The notes: generated by a model not told the origin, from the letters alone. DNA of 64,000 nucleotides from Adineta ricciae (GCA_905250025.1 CAJNOJ010000321.1:1-64000), one strand, 5' to 3'. Positions 1-11,172 are shown, numbered from the stretch's first letter. Program-made: numbers and translations.

Positions 1-172
1 AATTTTAATCAACAGATTTCAAATTTCATGTTAAAATGTCGATCCGTTCAGGACTTATGACGTTTTGAATCTCTGTGGGAGTTTTTACCTACAGCTTAAA
101 AAGTGCAAAACGACATAAGTCCTGAACGGATCGACATTTTAACATGAAATTTGAAATCTGTTGATTAAAATT
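1..172. repeat. Long near-perfect inverted repeat (MITE-like hairpin)
   Basis: Bases 1-66 are the reverse complement of 107-172 with one mismatch (position 60), around a 40-base loop (67-106). No coding potential is visible in the arms. This is the shape of a foldback or MITE-type non-autonomous element, but the left arm starts at the window edge, so the true outer end and any target-site duplication cannot be seen. It lies just upstream of a 5'-truncated NHL gene. It could also be two head-to-head copies of one terminal repeat. Confidence 0.75.
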
Positions 173-399
173 TTTGAAGCTTGCTGTGGCATTCTCAAAA
201 ATGAGACGCTATTAACAGTATTGAATATTTCCTGGGTGGGCTCAGAAAAATGCTAATTGTTTTTGCAAATTTCGATCACAAAAATGAGTTGATAGGAACT
301 CATCATTTGAGGTCAATGTTATCCACCATAAGTTTTAACTGGGACCCATGCTCAGAAGCTGAGATCCAGCATCCGAAAAAATCCTGGTTCTGCCACTAG

Positions 400-1229
400 G
401 TCGACTCGATCTACCTTACGGAATGGATATTGATGATGATGGATCGGTTTATATTTGTGATCAAGACAATCATCGTGTTGTTAAATGGATTTCAGATGCA
501 AACTATGGTGCAACTGTTGCAGGTGGGAACGGTCCTGGAGATAGAATAGATCAGTTATTTTTTCCAACAGATGTGGTGATTGATAAAGAGACTAATTCAC
601 TCATCATTTGCGATTCAGATAATAGTCGAATTATGAAATGGTTTCTTCAAAATTCGAAAACCCCAGAAATAATCGTATCGGAAATTTTCTGCGACGGGTT
701 GGCTTTAGATAATAATGGAGATCTTTATTTCACTGATCCGATGAATAATACAGTAATACAATGGAAACAAGGAGCAAAAGATGGAATAGTTGTAGCTGGT
801 GGAAATGGAGAAGGAAATGATTTCAATCAACTTTTTGCTCCTGGTACTCTCTGGGTCGATAAAGATTATTCAGTTTATGTATCGGATGCCAGAAATCATC
901 GTGTGATGAAATGGTTAAAAGGCGCAAAAGAAGGAATTGTCGTTGCTGGTGGGCATGGCAGAGGTAATAATCTCAATCAATTAGATCTTCCCCGAGGATT
1001 GATTGTCGATCATTTGAGTAATGTTTATGTGGGTGACACTGGCACTTATCGAGTGATGCGTTGGCCAAATGGATCTCGAGAAGGTAGTATTATTGTTGGT
1101 CCACATAGCTGTGTAGAAAACTCAAATAGGTTTTGCACTATCAACGATATATGTTTCGATCGACAAGGAAATCTATATATCGCGGATCGTTTCAATGGTA
1201 TAGTGCAAAAGTTTTATATTGATGACTGA
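400..1229 (+). CDS. NHL-repeat (beta-propeller) protein, 5' end missing
   Basis: An open frame encodes about five NHL-type blades; each has a 'YVSD..NHRVMKW' core followed by 'GIVVAGGNG.GN...QL..P'. The frame ends with a TGA at 1227-1229 and an AATAAA signal follows near 1307. Homologous sequence is readable from about 402 ('GRLDLPYG'), upstream of the first ATG (423), while an in-frame stop sits at 360-362. An AG at 398-399 could be a splice acceptor, so the start shown is an inferred exon edge. Family members usually carry more blades and an N-terminal leader; neither is found between the inverted repeat at 1-172 and this exon. It is probably the last exon of a longer gene or a truncated copy. 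NHL propellers bind proteins or RNA; no specific role can be assigned. Confidence 0.7.
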
Positions 1230-1651
1230 AATTGGTCTTATACCAAAATGATTTATGAATAATATTTGTCGGTTGTGAAAGATTTTATTTTGTCAATTGA
1301 AAATTAATAAATAAAGGAATGATAATACTCAAATCATATCGTATATTTGTTTTATTTCAAAAATTTAATAAAAATTTAAAATAATGTGGACAATAATGAA
1401 TGATCTTTTCATATACGAATATACGTAGCATATATAGTTAAGATTTTTGAAAATTTAATGAGTATTTCCTATTAATTTATGATATTTCTAAAACTTTGTT
1501 CAAATTTTCTTTGACAACTGTATGTAGAGTGTGTTTTGTATAGGATCTACTAAATTGTATTTATCCTATACAGTATACATGTGAGTTATTGGGAAAGTGA
1601 AAACATGTTTATGTATATTTCTATATCCAATAATTTACAAGCTTGTGGATA
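1230..1651. other. Intergenic, AT-rich
   Basis: This holds the 3' flank of the NHL exon, including its AATAAA, and AT-rich sequence up to the decayed FG-GAP gene. No further gene is seen. Confidence 0.5.
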
Positions 1652-4137
1652 TTATCTGAAGTGATCATCTGAACATATTGTAATTAAGGTATTTGGAGAT
1701 TGAGAAGAATGATCATTTGAATATAACATTTGTTCCGTAAAAGAAAGATTTTCATATCCGAGAAAAACACCAATAGTATTCGTACCTGACTTTTGCGACA
1801 ATAATATCTAGATGTTCATCATTGTTAATATCACCAATAACCAATGTTTTTGGTGAAGAACCATTCCCAGTTTCAAGTGACATTTTCTTAACAAAAGCTT
1901 CATTGATTGAATCAAGACATATGGTCATTTAAGAAGCACCATTAACTACAAGAAGAATATCTAATCGAGTATCATTGTTTAAATCCTTAATCACAGTTGC
2001 TGTAGTATTAGAACCAGTTGAGTATATAGCTCGATCAAAGAAAGATCCGTTGCCTAAACCGAGAAAAACACTCATAACATTATCAGCAAAATTAGTAAGA
2101 ACAATATCCAATAGTTTATCTTTATTCAAATCAGCAACGCTGAAACTCGACGTAGGAGTGCCGGTAGAATGTGGTATTCCTGTGGAAAATGATCCATTTT
2201 CAAAACCAAAATGTACACTTATCGTACTGTTATCAGAATTACAAACAACAATATCTAAGTTATTGTCTTCATTAAAATCACCAACAGCTAATGATGCTGG
2301 ATTATTACCAACTGCAAACCATGTTTGATATTTAAAAGAACCATCAACTAATCCGAGAAGAACACTTACACCATTGTGATAGGAATCGGCAACAAAAATA
2401 TCTATTATGCCATTCTTATTACAATCACCAACTGATAATGAATGTAAATACCATCCACCATAATATGTAACTTCATCGGCAAATGTTCTATTACCTTGGC
2501 CAATTAGAACACTGATATAATAGGAACGTAAACTAGCAACAACAATATCCAATAGAGTATAATTGGTAAAATCGGAGAGAACGACACTAGTTGGCCAAAT
2601 ACCAGTCGCATAAGAACTTTCATTCGAAAATTATCCATTTCCAAAACCTCAAAAGATATTAGTAGTATCGTCTAAATTATTTGTAATAACGATATCTAAT
2701 GCTTTATCGTTATCTAGATCACAAACAGCTACAGAATCCGAATAGAAATGAGCGTCATATTCAGTTTGATTGGTAAAGGAACCATCAGCTCGTTCCAGAT
2801 AAATACTGAAAGTACCAGCCCAATGATTAACAACAACTGCGTCTAAATAAGTATCGTTGTTAAAATCACCAGTAGCTACATTTACTGGGAGAGCATCGGC
2901 ATCATATGTATATTTTTCAGTAAAATTTCCTGTATCATATGAGAAAAATAAATCGATGCTATCGGTTTGATCATATATGAGAGCAATTTCCGACCGTCCG
3001 TTATCATCAAAATCACCAGCCACAACCAACAATGGAGAAAGACTGAAATTATCACCGAAGATGATTTGCTCTCTAAAAGTCCCGTTATCATTTCCAAGCA
3101 TCATAGCAATATTATTACCACCTCGATTGGCGGCCGCAACATCTATTTGCCCATCATTATTAAAATCTTGAAGTGTGTCACGTCTTGCTATGCGAAAGTC
3201 AAGGAATTATATATTGTGAATATATATAATAGAAAGGTCTTTATTCTTGAATAAAGATAGAGAGAGAGAACTATCCGACACACATATATAGAAACATGAA
3301 TATATACATGTGTGTGTAACGGAAAAGTCCGAGAACGCACAAGGAAAACACATAATGACGTCATATGTGTGTGGATAATCCCATACTACGTACATCACAA
3401 AGTGCCAATGAATACGGATTAGTATTGGAGCTTACTTTATATTTAATCTGATCTTGAAAAGTACCATCGGAATTACTAAACAAAATATCAACGTCTCCAG
3501 TATTGTAATTCGCGACGATCATATCCAAATCAGCATCGTTATTCAAATCATCGACTGCAATATATTGTAGACGAGAACCACTAGCAGATGACAACACGAA
3601 ATGGTTTGATAGAGTTCCTCCGATCATAATCAAGTAGTAATTTGACGGTCGTGTTTCCATTGGTATTAGCAGTGGCAACGTCCACGTAAGTATCATTATT
3701 AATATCACATGTCGCAACTGATCGTCGACCATAATTATATTCAATTGGATTTGGACTTGTTCGAACGAAGTTTAATTCACATTTTTTCACTGAATTTTCA
3801 TAGAAAATTTGAAATTTCATGAAAATGATAGTTTTGAAAGTATATACCTGTCGGTTTTGGTGTTGTATAACAAACAATAAGTGTTCCAAGAACAATTGTT
3901 ACAATTGAGAATAAACTAAATCCAATCATTTGTCGACCAGTTGAATTTAATATATTGAACGTCGAGTTTTTCTAATTGAAATCAATGTTTCGAACGTGAA
4001 AAGAAGGAATTCTACCTCGTTGAAATTGACTCATCATCAATCTCGCTGTTCTCTTCTGCATCGTTAACCTGATTTGTAGTTGGTAATACATCAGTTATTG
4101 AGAAACGATTCTCATCTATACAATTAACATCAATCTA
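1652..4137 (-). pseudogene. Decayed FG-GAP/VCBS-repeat membrane protein gene
   Basis: The minus strand encodes many repeats of the type 'VAVGDFNNDN.LDIVVAN...VSVLLG.GNGSF', the FG-GAP/VCBS blade of integrin-like propellers. An upstream exon (about 3848-3950) encodes one hydrophobic segment ('IVTIVLGTLIVCYTT'), as in type II membrane-anchored members, and a further acidic exon lies at about 4018-4137. The frame is broken repeatedly: in-frame stops at 2649-2651 (TGA), 2631-2633 (TAA) and 1929-1931 (TAA), an extra base near 3622, and an extra A near 1791-1794; coding similarity resumes after each break. An intron or insertion with short TA/GT repeats lies at about 3190-3396. With five independent lesions I call it a pseudogene; no 5' start was found. 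Confidence 0.75.
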
Positions 4138-4750
4138 TCAACAATAAACGTTAAAAGAATTTCATTTTCATATGAATCTTAACATTACTTTAGTTGAATT
4201 CGATTTTTTTATTCATTTTATTTCAAAAACAGAAAATTTGTTTATATAAAAAAGGCAAATGTCCATAAAATATAAATGACTTCTTATCAACTATTTCAAA
4301 GCATCGATAAAAATGTATAAATAACGTTCTCTACTTCGTACGTTATTAATCATGTTTACAATTCGAAACAAAACGTTTGTTTTTCTCGTTCACCTATTTC
4401 AAAATCATTAGAAATTAGATTCTTCGTTTCGATATGTATATATTTACATATCGAGTGTAATTTGAAAAAAGAAAAAATTCTCTCTATGAACAATAACGAT
4501 TACAATATCCATTTTTCAATCATTCAAAAATATCTTTCTTACAAGTCAACTCTTTTAGACAAAGTGCGTCTTTGTAGCATTCAAATCCTTTAGGACTACT
4601 GTAAATCTTTAGAAAAGAGTTGCCTGTTAAACAAAGAAAGTGAGAAGAACGTCAAACACGGTATTATCGAAAATAAAATAGAGTACTGACAGCAATGATA
4701 TGAAATAGACTTTATTGACTATTTCAACAACAACAACTAAATTAAGAGAT
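4138..4750. other. Intergenic between FG-GAP pseudogene and GPCR
   Basis: AT-rich sequence with no coding potential. An imperfect hairpin is visible around 4545-4625, where a CAACTCTTTT stretch faces AAAAGAGTTG. No other element was recognised. Confidence 0.4.
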
Positions 4751-5734
4751 TTATTTCCGAAAGAGATTGACTAATGTTTTTCGAAAAACATGTCCTCCGG
4801 TTAAAGTATAAATGTAAAATGGCATTCCCGAAGCCACATTAATAAACAGAAGAAATAAATTGAAAATGAAACTTTCAATTGTACTTTGCAAAGATGATTT
4901 CGGTAAATATCTTGTTATTGTTGAATAGAATTTTGAGAAAGCAAATGGAAATGAAAATAAAAGAATAAGACTAATTTGAGCGAGAAGCATTGATAATAAA
5001 TGTCGATCTGTTCTTCGTTGTGAATTTGCTCGTCCATTATGAACATAGATTTGATTGATCCTTCCATTACTATTTGAAATTGTCGGATTTAAACGTCTTT
5101 GAGATCGACGAATGTTTGAAAGAATTAATAAACCAAAAATTAACATCAATGTCACCGGAATGAGAACAGTAATGAAAGCAAATGAGACATCGGAGAGAAT
5201 TGCACATTCGACTGTTTTCGAATAACATTTTAATGGAGTATTTGTTAAATTAGCTTCGTAGCAAAAGATTTGTTGAATTTCAAAAAGACTTGAAAGAATT
5301 AAAAGACAAAGAAATGCTCGTTTAACATTTTTTAATGAACTTCGATTTCGACGAGAAACATCTTGACTTGACAAAAACCACCGATCAATTGTAGCTAATG
5401 TTATTAACCAAAAAGCGATGGTTAATGAATTAAAATAAATATAAATACGAAATTTACATAAAATTCCATTGGTATTTCCTAAATCAGCATCCCATGTTGA
5501 CAGAAATCGAGGAAAAATGCCCGAACATAAACTAAGAAGATAAAAAATTGATGCCAGAAGAAAGAGATGCGAACAAGAATTTGAACGAAGTATTCGTTGT
5601 GAAAAAACAACAATATTGAGAAGATTGCCAATTATTCCAAAAAGAAAGATTACCAATGCTAAATAGCGATTCAATTGAAAAGAAATTGTACTTAATAGTG
5701 AAATAAGGTAAACATCATTTATGATTGAAGACAT
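4751..5734 (-). CDS. Rhodopsin-family orphan G-protein-coupled receptor
   Basis: A single-exon frame of 327 residues with seven hydrophobic segments. TM1 is 'LVIFLFGIIGNLLNIVVF' with the conserved GN. TM3 ends in 'LATIDRWF', a DRY-like motif in the form DRW. TM5 is near 'VLIPVTLMLIFGLLIL', TM6 follows a basic third loop ('RRTDRHLLSMLLAQ'), and TM7 is 'FINVASGMPFYIYTLTG' in place of NPxxY. Cysteines suited to the extracellular disulfide are present before TM3 and in loop 2. The tail is very short. It belongs to the large class A peptide-receptor-like set common in bdelloids; the ligand is unknown. A broken duplicate lies at 7272-7586. Confidence 0.85.
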   Translation of the reverse strand: MSSIINDVYLISLLSTISFQLNRYLALVIFLFGIIGNLLNIVVFSQRILRSNSCSHLFLLASIFYLLSLCSGIFPRFLSTWDADLGNTNGILCKFRIYIYFNSLTIAFWLITLATIDRWFLSSQDVSRRNRSSLKNVKRAFLCLLILSSLFEIQQIFCYEANLTNTPLKCYSKTVECAILSDVSFAFITVLIPVTLMLIFGLLILSNIRRSQRRLNPTISNSNGRINQIYVHNGRANSQRRTDRHLLSMLLAQISLILLFSFPFAFSKFYSTITRYLPKSSLQSTIESFIFNLFLLFINVASGMPFYIYTLTGGHVFRKTLVNLFRK

Positions 5735-7092
5735 TTCTTTTATGCAAGAAAAATTGTATCAAATGTTAACGTATAGATGAATTCAACATGTCTTATATCA
5801 TCGGGAAGAAAATCTATTTCGACGTTAATTCTCTTGAGCTTATTCATCAACTATATTGAAGTCTTCCTCTTATATTTCGGGATGAGAAGATTATCTTTTT
5901 CTTTTGCAGATTATCACCTTCACAACTGCTCCGCAAATTTAATAAAAATATTATTATGACTTCTAACCATAGTTGTTGATGACGGTGTCTCCTTTTCTCA
6001 TCTTTTTTTTTATCCCTGTTCACGATCAATGTGCCGGTGACATATTACGCCGTTGGGTACTTTGGCTATTTGTAATTATTGATGATTAAAACAGAGAAAT
6101 ATACCGAAAGTTTCATCTGTCATCACCGGAAAAAAAAGAACTTATGAGTCGCCATAATTTGCTATGATTCATATTTAAAAAAAATCGGTTTTCGTTCACT
6201 TACGAAAACGAATAGATATCATAAAAAAGGAAGACCAACCTCTAAAAACATTGAAAATTAAACTTTAGTCATTAAACCTTATTAGTGATCATTTTTAACC
6301 AGATGTAATATTGACTTTTGTAGACTCCTAATAGTTTCTAATGATTCATAAAGATTGTTAGTAACAGAAATCAATTTGTATCCTTTCAATGTATCGGATA
6401 TTTATGTGTCTAGAAATAATGAAATATTGAGCATTCCAGATCAAAGCCACTAGGACTTGATGCCACCAAATACTATGTAATAGACTTTAGTTAATTCTTA
6501 CTCGCGACAGGGTTTTTTAATGATCTTTAGACAATATTTAACCCATAATAACTGGCACATTTATGAATATGTTTGCAAGGAGTAGATTTTTATTATTTAG
6601 AAAGATGAGCTGTATGCTAAAGCGACATTTATTAACAGTTTTTCTAGATATGGTTAGTAAGTCATCCGACGATCTACGTAAAAAAATGTTCATTTCTTCG
6701 GCAGTATACAATCATTTTTACTTTCGTTTTACTCGAACTATATTTGTATATAATTTTCATGAGCAATTTTATTTTAGCCTTTTAATCTTGGAATCGAGTA
6801 TTTTATTAAAACTTTTTTTAGTTTTAAAATAATCTTATCGTTATATTATATATAAATAATTTCAATAAATGAATAATATGAAAATATAGAATTTGAAAAA
6901 GCAATGAAAACTGCGAGTATGAGAACCTATAAAACCCGCTGGATTCTGTTGGTTCCATAAAGGCTTCTGACGGAATCAACATTCCGAAATATTCGTCCGG
7001 GGATCTTTTATTAAATACAGATAATTAATAAGAAATATTCGTGTCATATTAGCTTCTCTTTAATAAATAGTAACTCAGGGGAATCAATCTGA
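5735..7092. other. Long intergenic stretch
   Basis: The first about 80 bases upstream of the receptor match the upstream sequence of its broken duplicate (7587-7680), so the duplicated unit included the promoter side. A short frame at 6563-6832 (+) has low-complexity, Phe-rich content and no recognisable domain; I did not call it. A motif near 6887-6910 resembles the receptor's third-loop/TM6 DNA (about 4926-4950) and may be a further remnant of the duplicate. Confidence 0.4.
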
Positions 7093-7093
7093 C

Positions 7094-7271
7094 TAGGGGC
7101 GTCAGCGTTCCCTAGAGTTCCATTCCGGGAAATGGAGCGGATTTTATCATTCATCCTGCAGCATTTTTTTACGCGTAGTTATACCTTTGACATACGATTG
7201 TACACAGTACTAAGTAAAAGTCGTTGTTCGTTCCCCGTTCTGGGCATGGGAACGCCAAAGTGACACCCCTA
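7094..7271. mobile_element. Possible hAT-type non-autonomous element (MITE)
   Basis: The left end starts TAGGGGCGTCAGCGTTCC, and the right end is the inverted, slightly longer form (reverse complement TAGGGGTGTCACTTTGGCG), giving imperfect terminal inverted repeats about 178 bp apart. TAGGGGTGTCA-like ends are typical of hAT-superfamily elements. The flanks (ATCTGAC on the left, ATCGGAG on the right) could be a decayed 8-bp target duplication. There is no transposase inside. The right end coincides with the edge of the broken receptor copy. Confidence 0.4.
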
Positions 7272-7586
7272 ATCGGAGAGAATTGCACATCCGACTGTTT
7301 TCAAATAACATTTTAATGGAGTATTTGTTAAATTGGCTTCATAGCAAAAGACTTGAAAGAGTTAAAAGACAAAGAAAAACTGTTTTAGCATTTTTTAATG
7401 AACACTTCGCCTTCGATGAGAAACATTTCGACTTGACGAAAACCATCGATCACATGTAGCTAAAGCTATTAAATTTATACAGAGAATTCCATTTATAGTT
7501 CCTAAGAACGAGAAAATGGCCAGTGCTAAATAACGATTCAATTGAAAAGAAATAACATATAACATCGCTTCTCCAGATGAAAACAT
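7272..7586 (-). pseudogene. Broken duplicate of the neighbouring GPCR
   Basis: Sequence from 7272 matches the intact receptor (from 5181) at high identity, including the loop-2 coding region and the start-codon region, and similarity continues upstream to about 7680. Relative to the intact gene it lacks most of TM1-TM3: the frame runs from the TM1 start into a short remnant around 'NGILC', then into the 'CDRWF' region, and stops soon after. The C-terminal half is absent, ending exactly at the possible MITE. It is a dead partial duplicate. Confidence 0.75.
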
Positions 7587-7888
7587 TCTTTTTATTTAAG
7601 GGAAATTTATGCAAATGTCAACACACAGATGAACTCGACACGACTTATATCATCTGAAAGATCTATTTTTGACATAAAACATATTGAAGTTTTCCCTAAT
7701 AGCTCGAAATATGAAAATCTCTCTCATTTCCAACCATCGATCATTTGAGCGAACAAAAACTAAAAAATACTGAGTACAATACAACAAAATGATTACGATT
7801 GATGTGAATTTTACAAGAAAAAGTGTTTGACAGTTGATTTAGACAAATAGAATTGTCTCAAAAGAATTCATTACACAAACATGATGAA

Positions 7889-8728
7889 TCAAATTGAGTT
7901 GGAAGTTATTTTTCTTCTATTTATCATATAGGTGCCAATTTGAACTTTATCGATGCATTTTTGTTGTTGATAAATCGCTCGAATTTCTATTGTTGACAAA
8001 CATCGTTTGAAGGCAACTAAATCAGCAATTCGAGCTTGGACTGGAGATTCCATTGAATAGTTAATTCGTTTACAGGTGATCGTAATTGCATTTGACTGCG
8101 AAAGTCCACTCAAATGAGAGTTAAACATTTGATGAAGATTAAATGAGTTTATGTTTTGCGCATTTATCCATTTACAATAACCCGTTTGTGATTCACTATT
8201 GGTTATAACAAGATGTATCCATTGATTATCGAAGAGAGTTTGTTTATCATCGCGAAATCCGTATTGATTGTCAGTATGATAACAGTGATGTAAGTCAAGA
8301 ACATGAGTCGTTCCAATTCTAACGTTCATTTCACATTGACGAGGTAAGAAGAGCCAAAAAGAAAATGAATAATATCCATTAAAAAATGACTCGGGATATT
8401 GTTGTTCAAAGAAATCTTTCCTCGTATTGACATAAAATGGATCAATCACTTGTAAAACATAACATTGACTTGATTGGAAATTTGTTGGTGAAACAGATCG
8501 ATCGATATTTTGTGTTAATTCTCGTTGATATTCATTCATTGCCGAATTATTCAGAGGTGATTCTCGAGAGAATTTCAATGATCGATGAAACCATTGATTA
8601 AGAAAATGTTCATCGTCTGTTATACACGATCGCCAATAGTGACAAACAAACGAGGCACGAATCAGATCTGGTAGTTGATCAATGTAGCTAAAGAGGTGCT
8701 GAAACAACGCACAAGACAATTCAGCCAT
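7889..8728 (-). CDS. F-box protein with C-terminal LamG/concanavalin-like domain
   Basis: A single-exon frame of 279 residues. Residues about 5-48 look like an F-box ('LFQHLFSYIDQLPDLIRASFVCHYWRS' region), the motif that docks Skp1 in SCF ubiquitin ligases. Residues about 110-265 look like a LamG-type jelly roll: a strand pattern with 'NQWIHLVIT' in the middle and 'ARIADLVAFKRCLSTIEI' near the end, a common close of LamG_3 domains. The LamG part would be the substrate- or glycan-recognition half. No signal peptide is seen, in line with an intracellular F-box protein. Both assignments rest on pattern recognition and the F-box is short. Start is the ATG at 8726-8728. Confidence 0.6.
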   Translation of the reverse strand: MAELSCALFQHLFSYIDQLPDLIRASFVCHYWRSCITDDEHFLNQWFHRSLKFSRESPLNNSAMNEYQRELTQNIDRSVSPTNFQSSQCYVLQVIDPFYVNTRKDFFEQQYPESFFNGYYSFSFWLFLPRQCEMNVRIGTTHVLDLHHCYHTDNQYGFRDDKQTLFDNQWIHLVITNSESQTGYCKWINAQNINSFNLHQMFNSHLSGLSQSNAITITCKRINYSMESPVQARIADLVAFKRCLSTIEIRAIYQQQKCIDKVQIGTYMINRRKITSNSI

Positions 8729-9071
8729 TTGCTTTTGTCAATCACGTGGAAATATATGACCTTCAGTCGTCCGACAACTATTTTCCAAGAAAAAGGTCAA
8801 CGCATAAGTTCAATTGTGTTCGATAGACATTGACCTCTCTTAAAAGAAAATAACATCAGATGAAATTTTTCTTATCATTGTATTTAAGTAACTCGATGTG
8901 ATGAATTAATCACAGAATATCGACCGCGTTACAAAATCGAATCACGCGAAAAGCACGCTTTGATGTGAACTCTCCATTGCCGTCGAAATATAAAAGAAAT
9001 ATGAGATGAGCTCCGAAAGTTTATTCAAAAGCGCAATTGATGGAAATATTAGTAAAAAGAAAAACTAATGA
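8729..9071. other. Intergenic
   Basis: This is upstream of the F-box/LamG gene and downstream of the kelch gene, both on the minus strand. No other feature is seen. Confidence 0.4.
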
Positions 9072-10697
9072 TCAGTATGAATAGATTTCCGCAGTACCAA
9101 CAGTTAAATATTCCACATTTGGATCACTAGTGACTAATACACTACCATCGAATAACATAGAGGTTTGAGCCAAAGTTCTACCGAGTTGCATAGGAGCAGT
9201 CCGGGACCAGCTTTCTGTCACAGGATCATACAATTCTGCACTTTCAAGACCCATAGAAGTACGATCGTCTCCACCAACAACTAATACTTTTCCATTAGTT
9301 AATAATGATGCACCATGTGCTCCTCTTCCATCATTCATGCTACCAGTGAGCGTCCAATTTCCAGTTTTTGGATCATACAGTTCAGCAGTACTTTGGTTAT
9401 ATGCGACTCCACCGGCTACTAATACTTTCCCGTTGTTCAACACAGTCGCTGTATGGAATTGTCGATTATAATTTGTCTTCCCAGTAACTGTCCACGATTC
9501 TGTCAATGGATCATATAATTCAGCAACTTGTTTGAAATCTATTGTAGTCGAGTCACCAGTAACCAAGACCTTTCCATCGTGTAATATAGATGCTTGGTGT
9601 TCAAATGCTCGTCCATTATGCATATCACCAGTAAGTGTCCACATTCCTGTTATAGGATCGTATATTTCGCATGTTTTACTAATATTACTAAAATTAAATT
9701 CGTATTTTCACCAAATATTTAGTCCAAATTCGTTCGAACAAAATTCATACGCGTCAGGTTCACGAAGGAGTTTCTTTTCTGGATTTCCACCGACTACCAA
9801 AACCTTTCCATTTTTTAGAACAGTTGCTACATGATGACATCGTGGATAGTTCAAACTACCAGTACTTGTCCAAGTATCTGTTCTTGGATCGTATAATTCA
9901 GCACTTTGAACACATCCACGTTTCCTACAGTTTAATCCACCAACAACTAATACTTTTCCATCAGCTAAAACAGAAGCCGTATGAAAAACTCGTTCAATAC
10001 TCAAAGATGCAGCCAATGTCCAGTTTCCTGTCGTATGATCGTACAATTCTGCTGTATTGAAACATTCATGTCCATATCGACCATATCCACCGACAACTAA
10101 TACTTTTCCATCGGATAAGACAGATGCTGTATTTTCGAATCGTGTGACGTTTCGATTCTTTGTAAATGACCATTCTAAGCATATTCATGAACTTCTTTGT
10201 ATTTGAAAAGTACAAATATGTTACTTGGTTCTCGAACAGGTGTACTTATTGTGGTTGCTACATTAGTCAAATTTTGAAATGTGACAAAAATCTTGAAACG
10301 ATTCTTTCTTTACTTGTGATTGATGGACATATTTGCTTATTCATCATTGACAATGGATAACAAACAGGATGATTGTGACATCGGCGATGATGGACGCAAA
10401 TTGAATCTTTTTGATCACATGTGTTATCCGAAGGACGACATGGTTCAAGTTGAGAGCATGATGTCCAAAGAAAGCCACAAATGCTACTTTCATTAGTATT
10501 GATTCGATGGAAACAGCCACAAGCACTATTTGTTGAGCATCGATCATATTGAGATGTTCCTTTACATGCTTCATAATTCATTTCAGTTGCTAGAGAAGCA
10601 CTGAAGTAGAGAGGAATATAATGAAAGCGAAAGGACTCGAAATGTACCTTATGAAAATAATTAAAACGAAACGATGCATTTTCTTCTCAATCATCAT
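9072..10697 (-). CDS. Secreted kelch-repeat protein with an internal stop
   Basis: Exons read 10648..10697, 10314..10600, 10225..10257 and 9072..10174, with introns of 47, 56 and 50 nt; all phases agree and give 490 codons plus stop. Exon 1 plus the start of exon 2 encode a signal peptide (core 'HRFVLIIFISASLA'). Exon 2 is a cysteine-rich domain of about 90 residues with many Cys pairs. The rest is about seven kelch blades of the form 'NGKVLVVGG....AELYDP.TG.WT.TGSM'. One codon inside exon 4 is TGA (9708-9710), with perfect frame and kelch similarity on both sides. A 24-nt segment bounded by GT and AG around the TGA would keep frame if removed, but it is shorter than any other intron here. 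It is either a recent nonsense mutation or a sequence error. The gene is divergent from the TPR-CHAT gene. Confidence 0.75.
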
Positions 10698-11172
10698 TGC
10701 TTGTATGTGGAGAAAACACTGACAATGCGTTTCTTTTTATTTCGAACAAGTCAATAATACCTTAAGCTGTATTCTTATTAGATTTTCTCCGCTTTAAAAT
10801 AAATGAGATGACGTCAAATGGATTAGATGTATCTCAATAACGTCTGTATTTTTCTTAGAGATCTGAATTTTTTTCTACAAGAACGGACGATACAATCGAA
10901 AAGACTCATTCTCCTTGTCTTGAAACTTTATTACATCTCGCTCTAAATAGAAGCGAATCGTAAACAAACATTGCTCGTTCTTTCGTAAGAATTGAAATAA
11001 CAGAAAAGATTGCCGATTGCTTGGCAATATTTGAGTTGTACTGACTGGTTGTCAACAGTCAATTGCTTTCAAAATCTCGTTATTCTAAACCGATAGACTG
11101 TCAGTTTCCTGTTTTGAAAGTCATTCGAACGAAGATCAATCGGCAAATCTTCTTTGTCTATTAGATTCACGA
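10698..11172. promoter_or_regulatory. Shared upstream region of two divergent genes
   Basis: A stretch of 475 bases lies between the start codons of the kelch gene (minus) and the TPR-CHAT gene (plus), so it must hold both promoters. No specific motif was recognised. Confidence 0.4.

Noticed and set aside
6563..6832. 89-codon plus-strand frame upstream of the receptor duplicate
   Set aside because: Phe/Leu-rich low complexity, no domain, no splice partners and no signal of conservation; expected by chance in AT-rich DNA.
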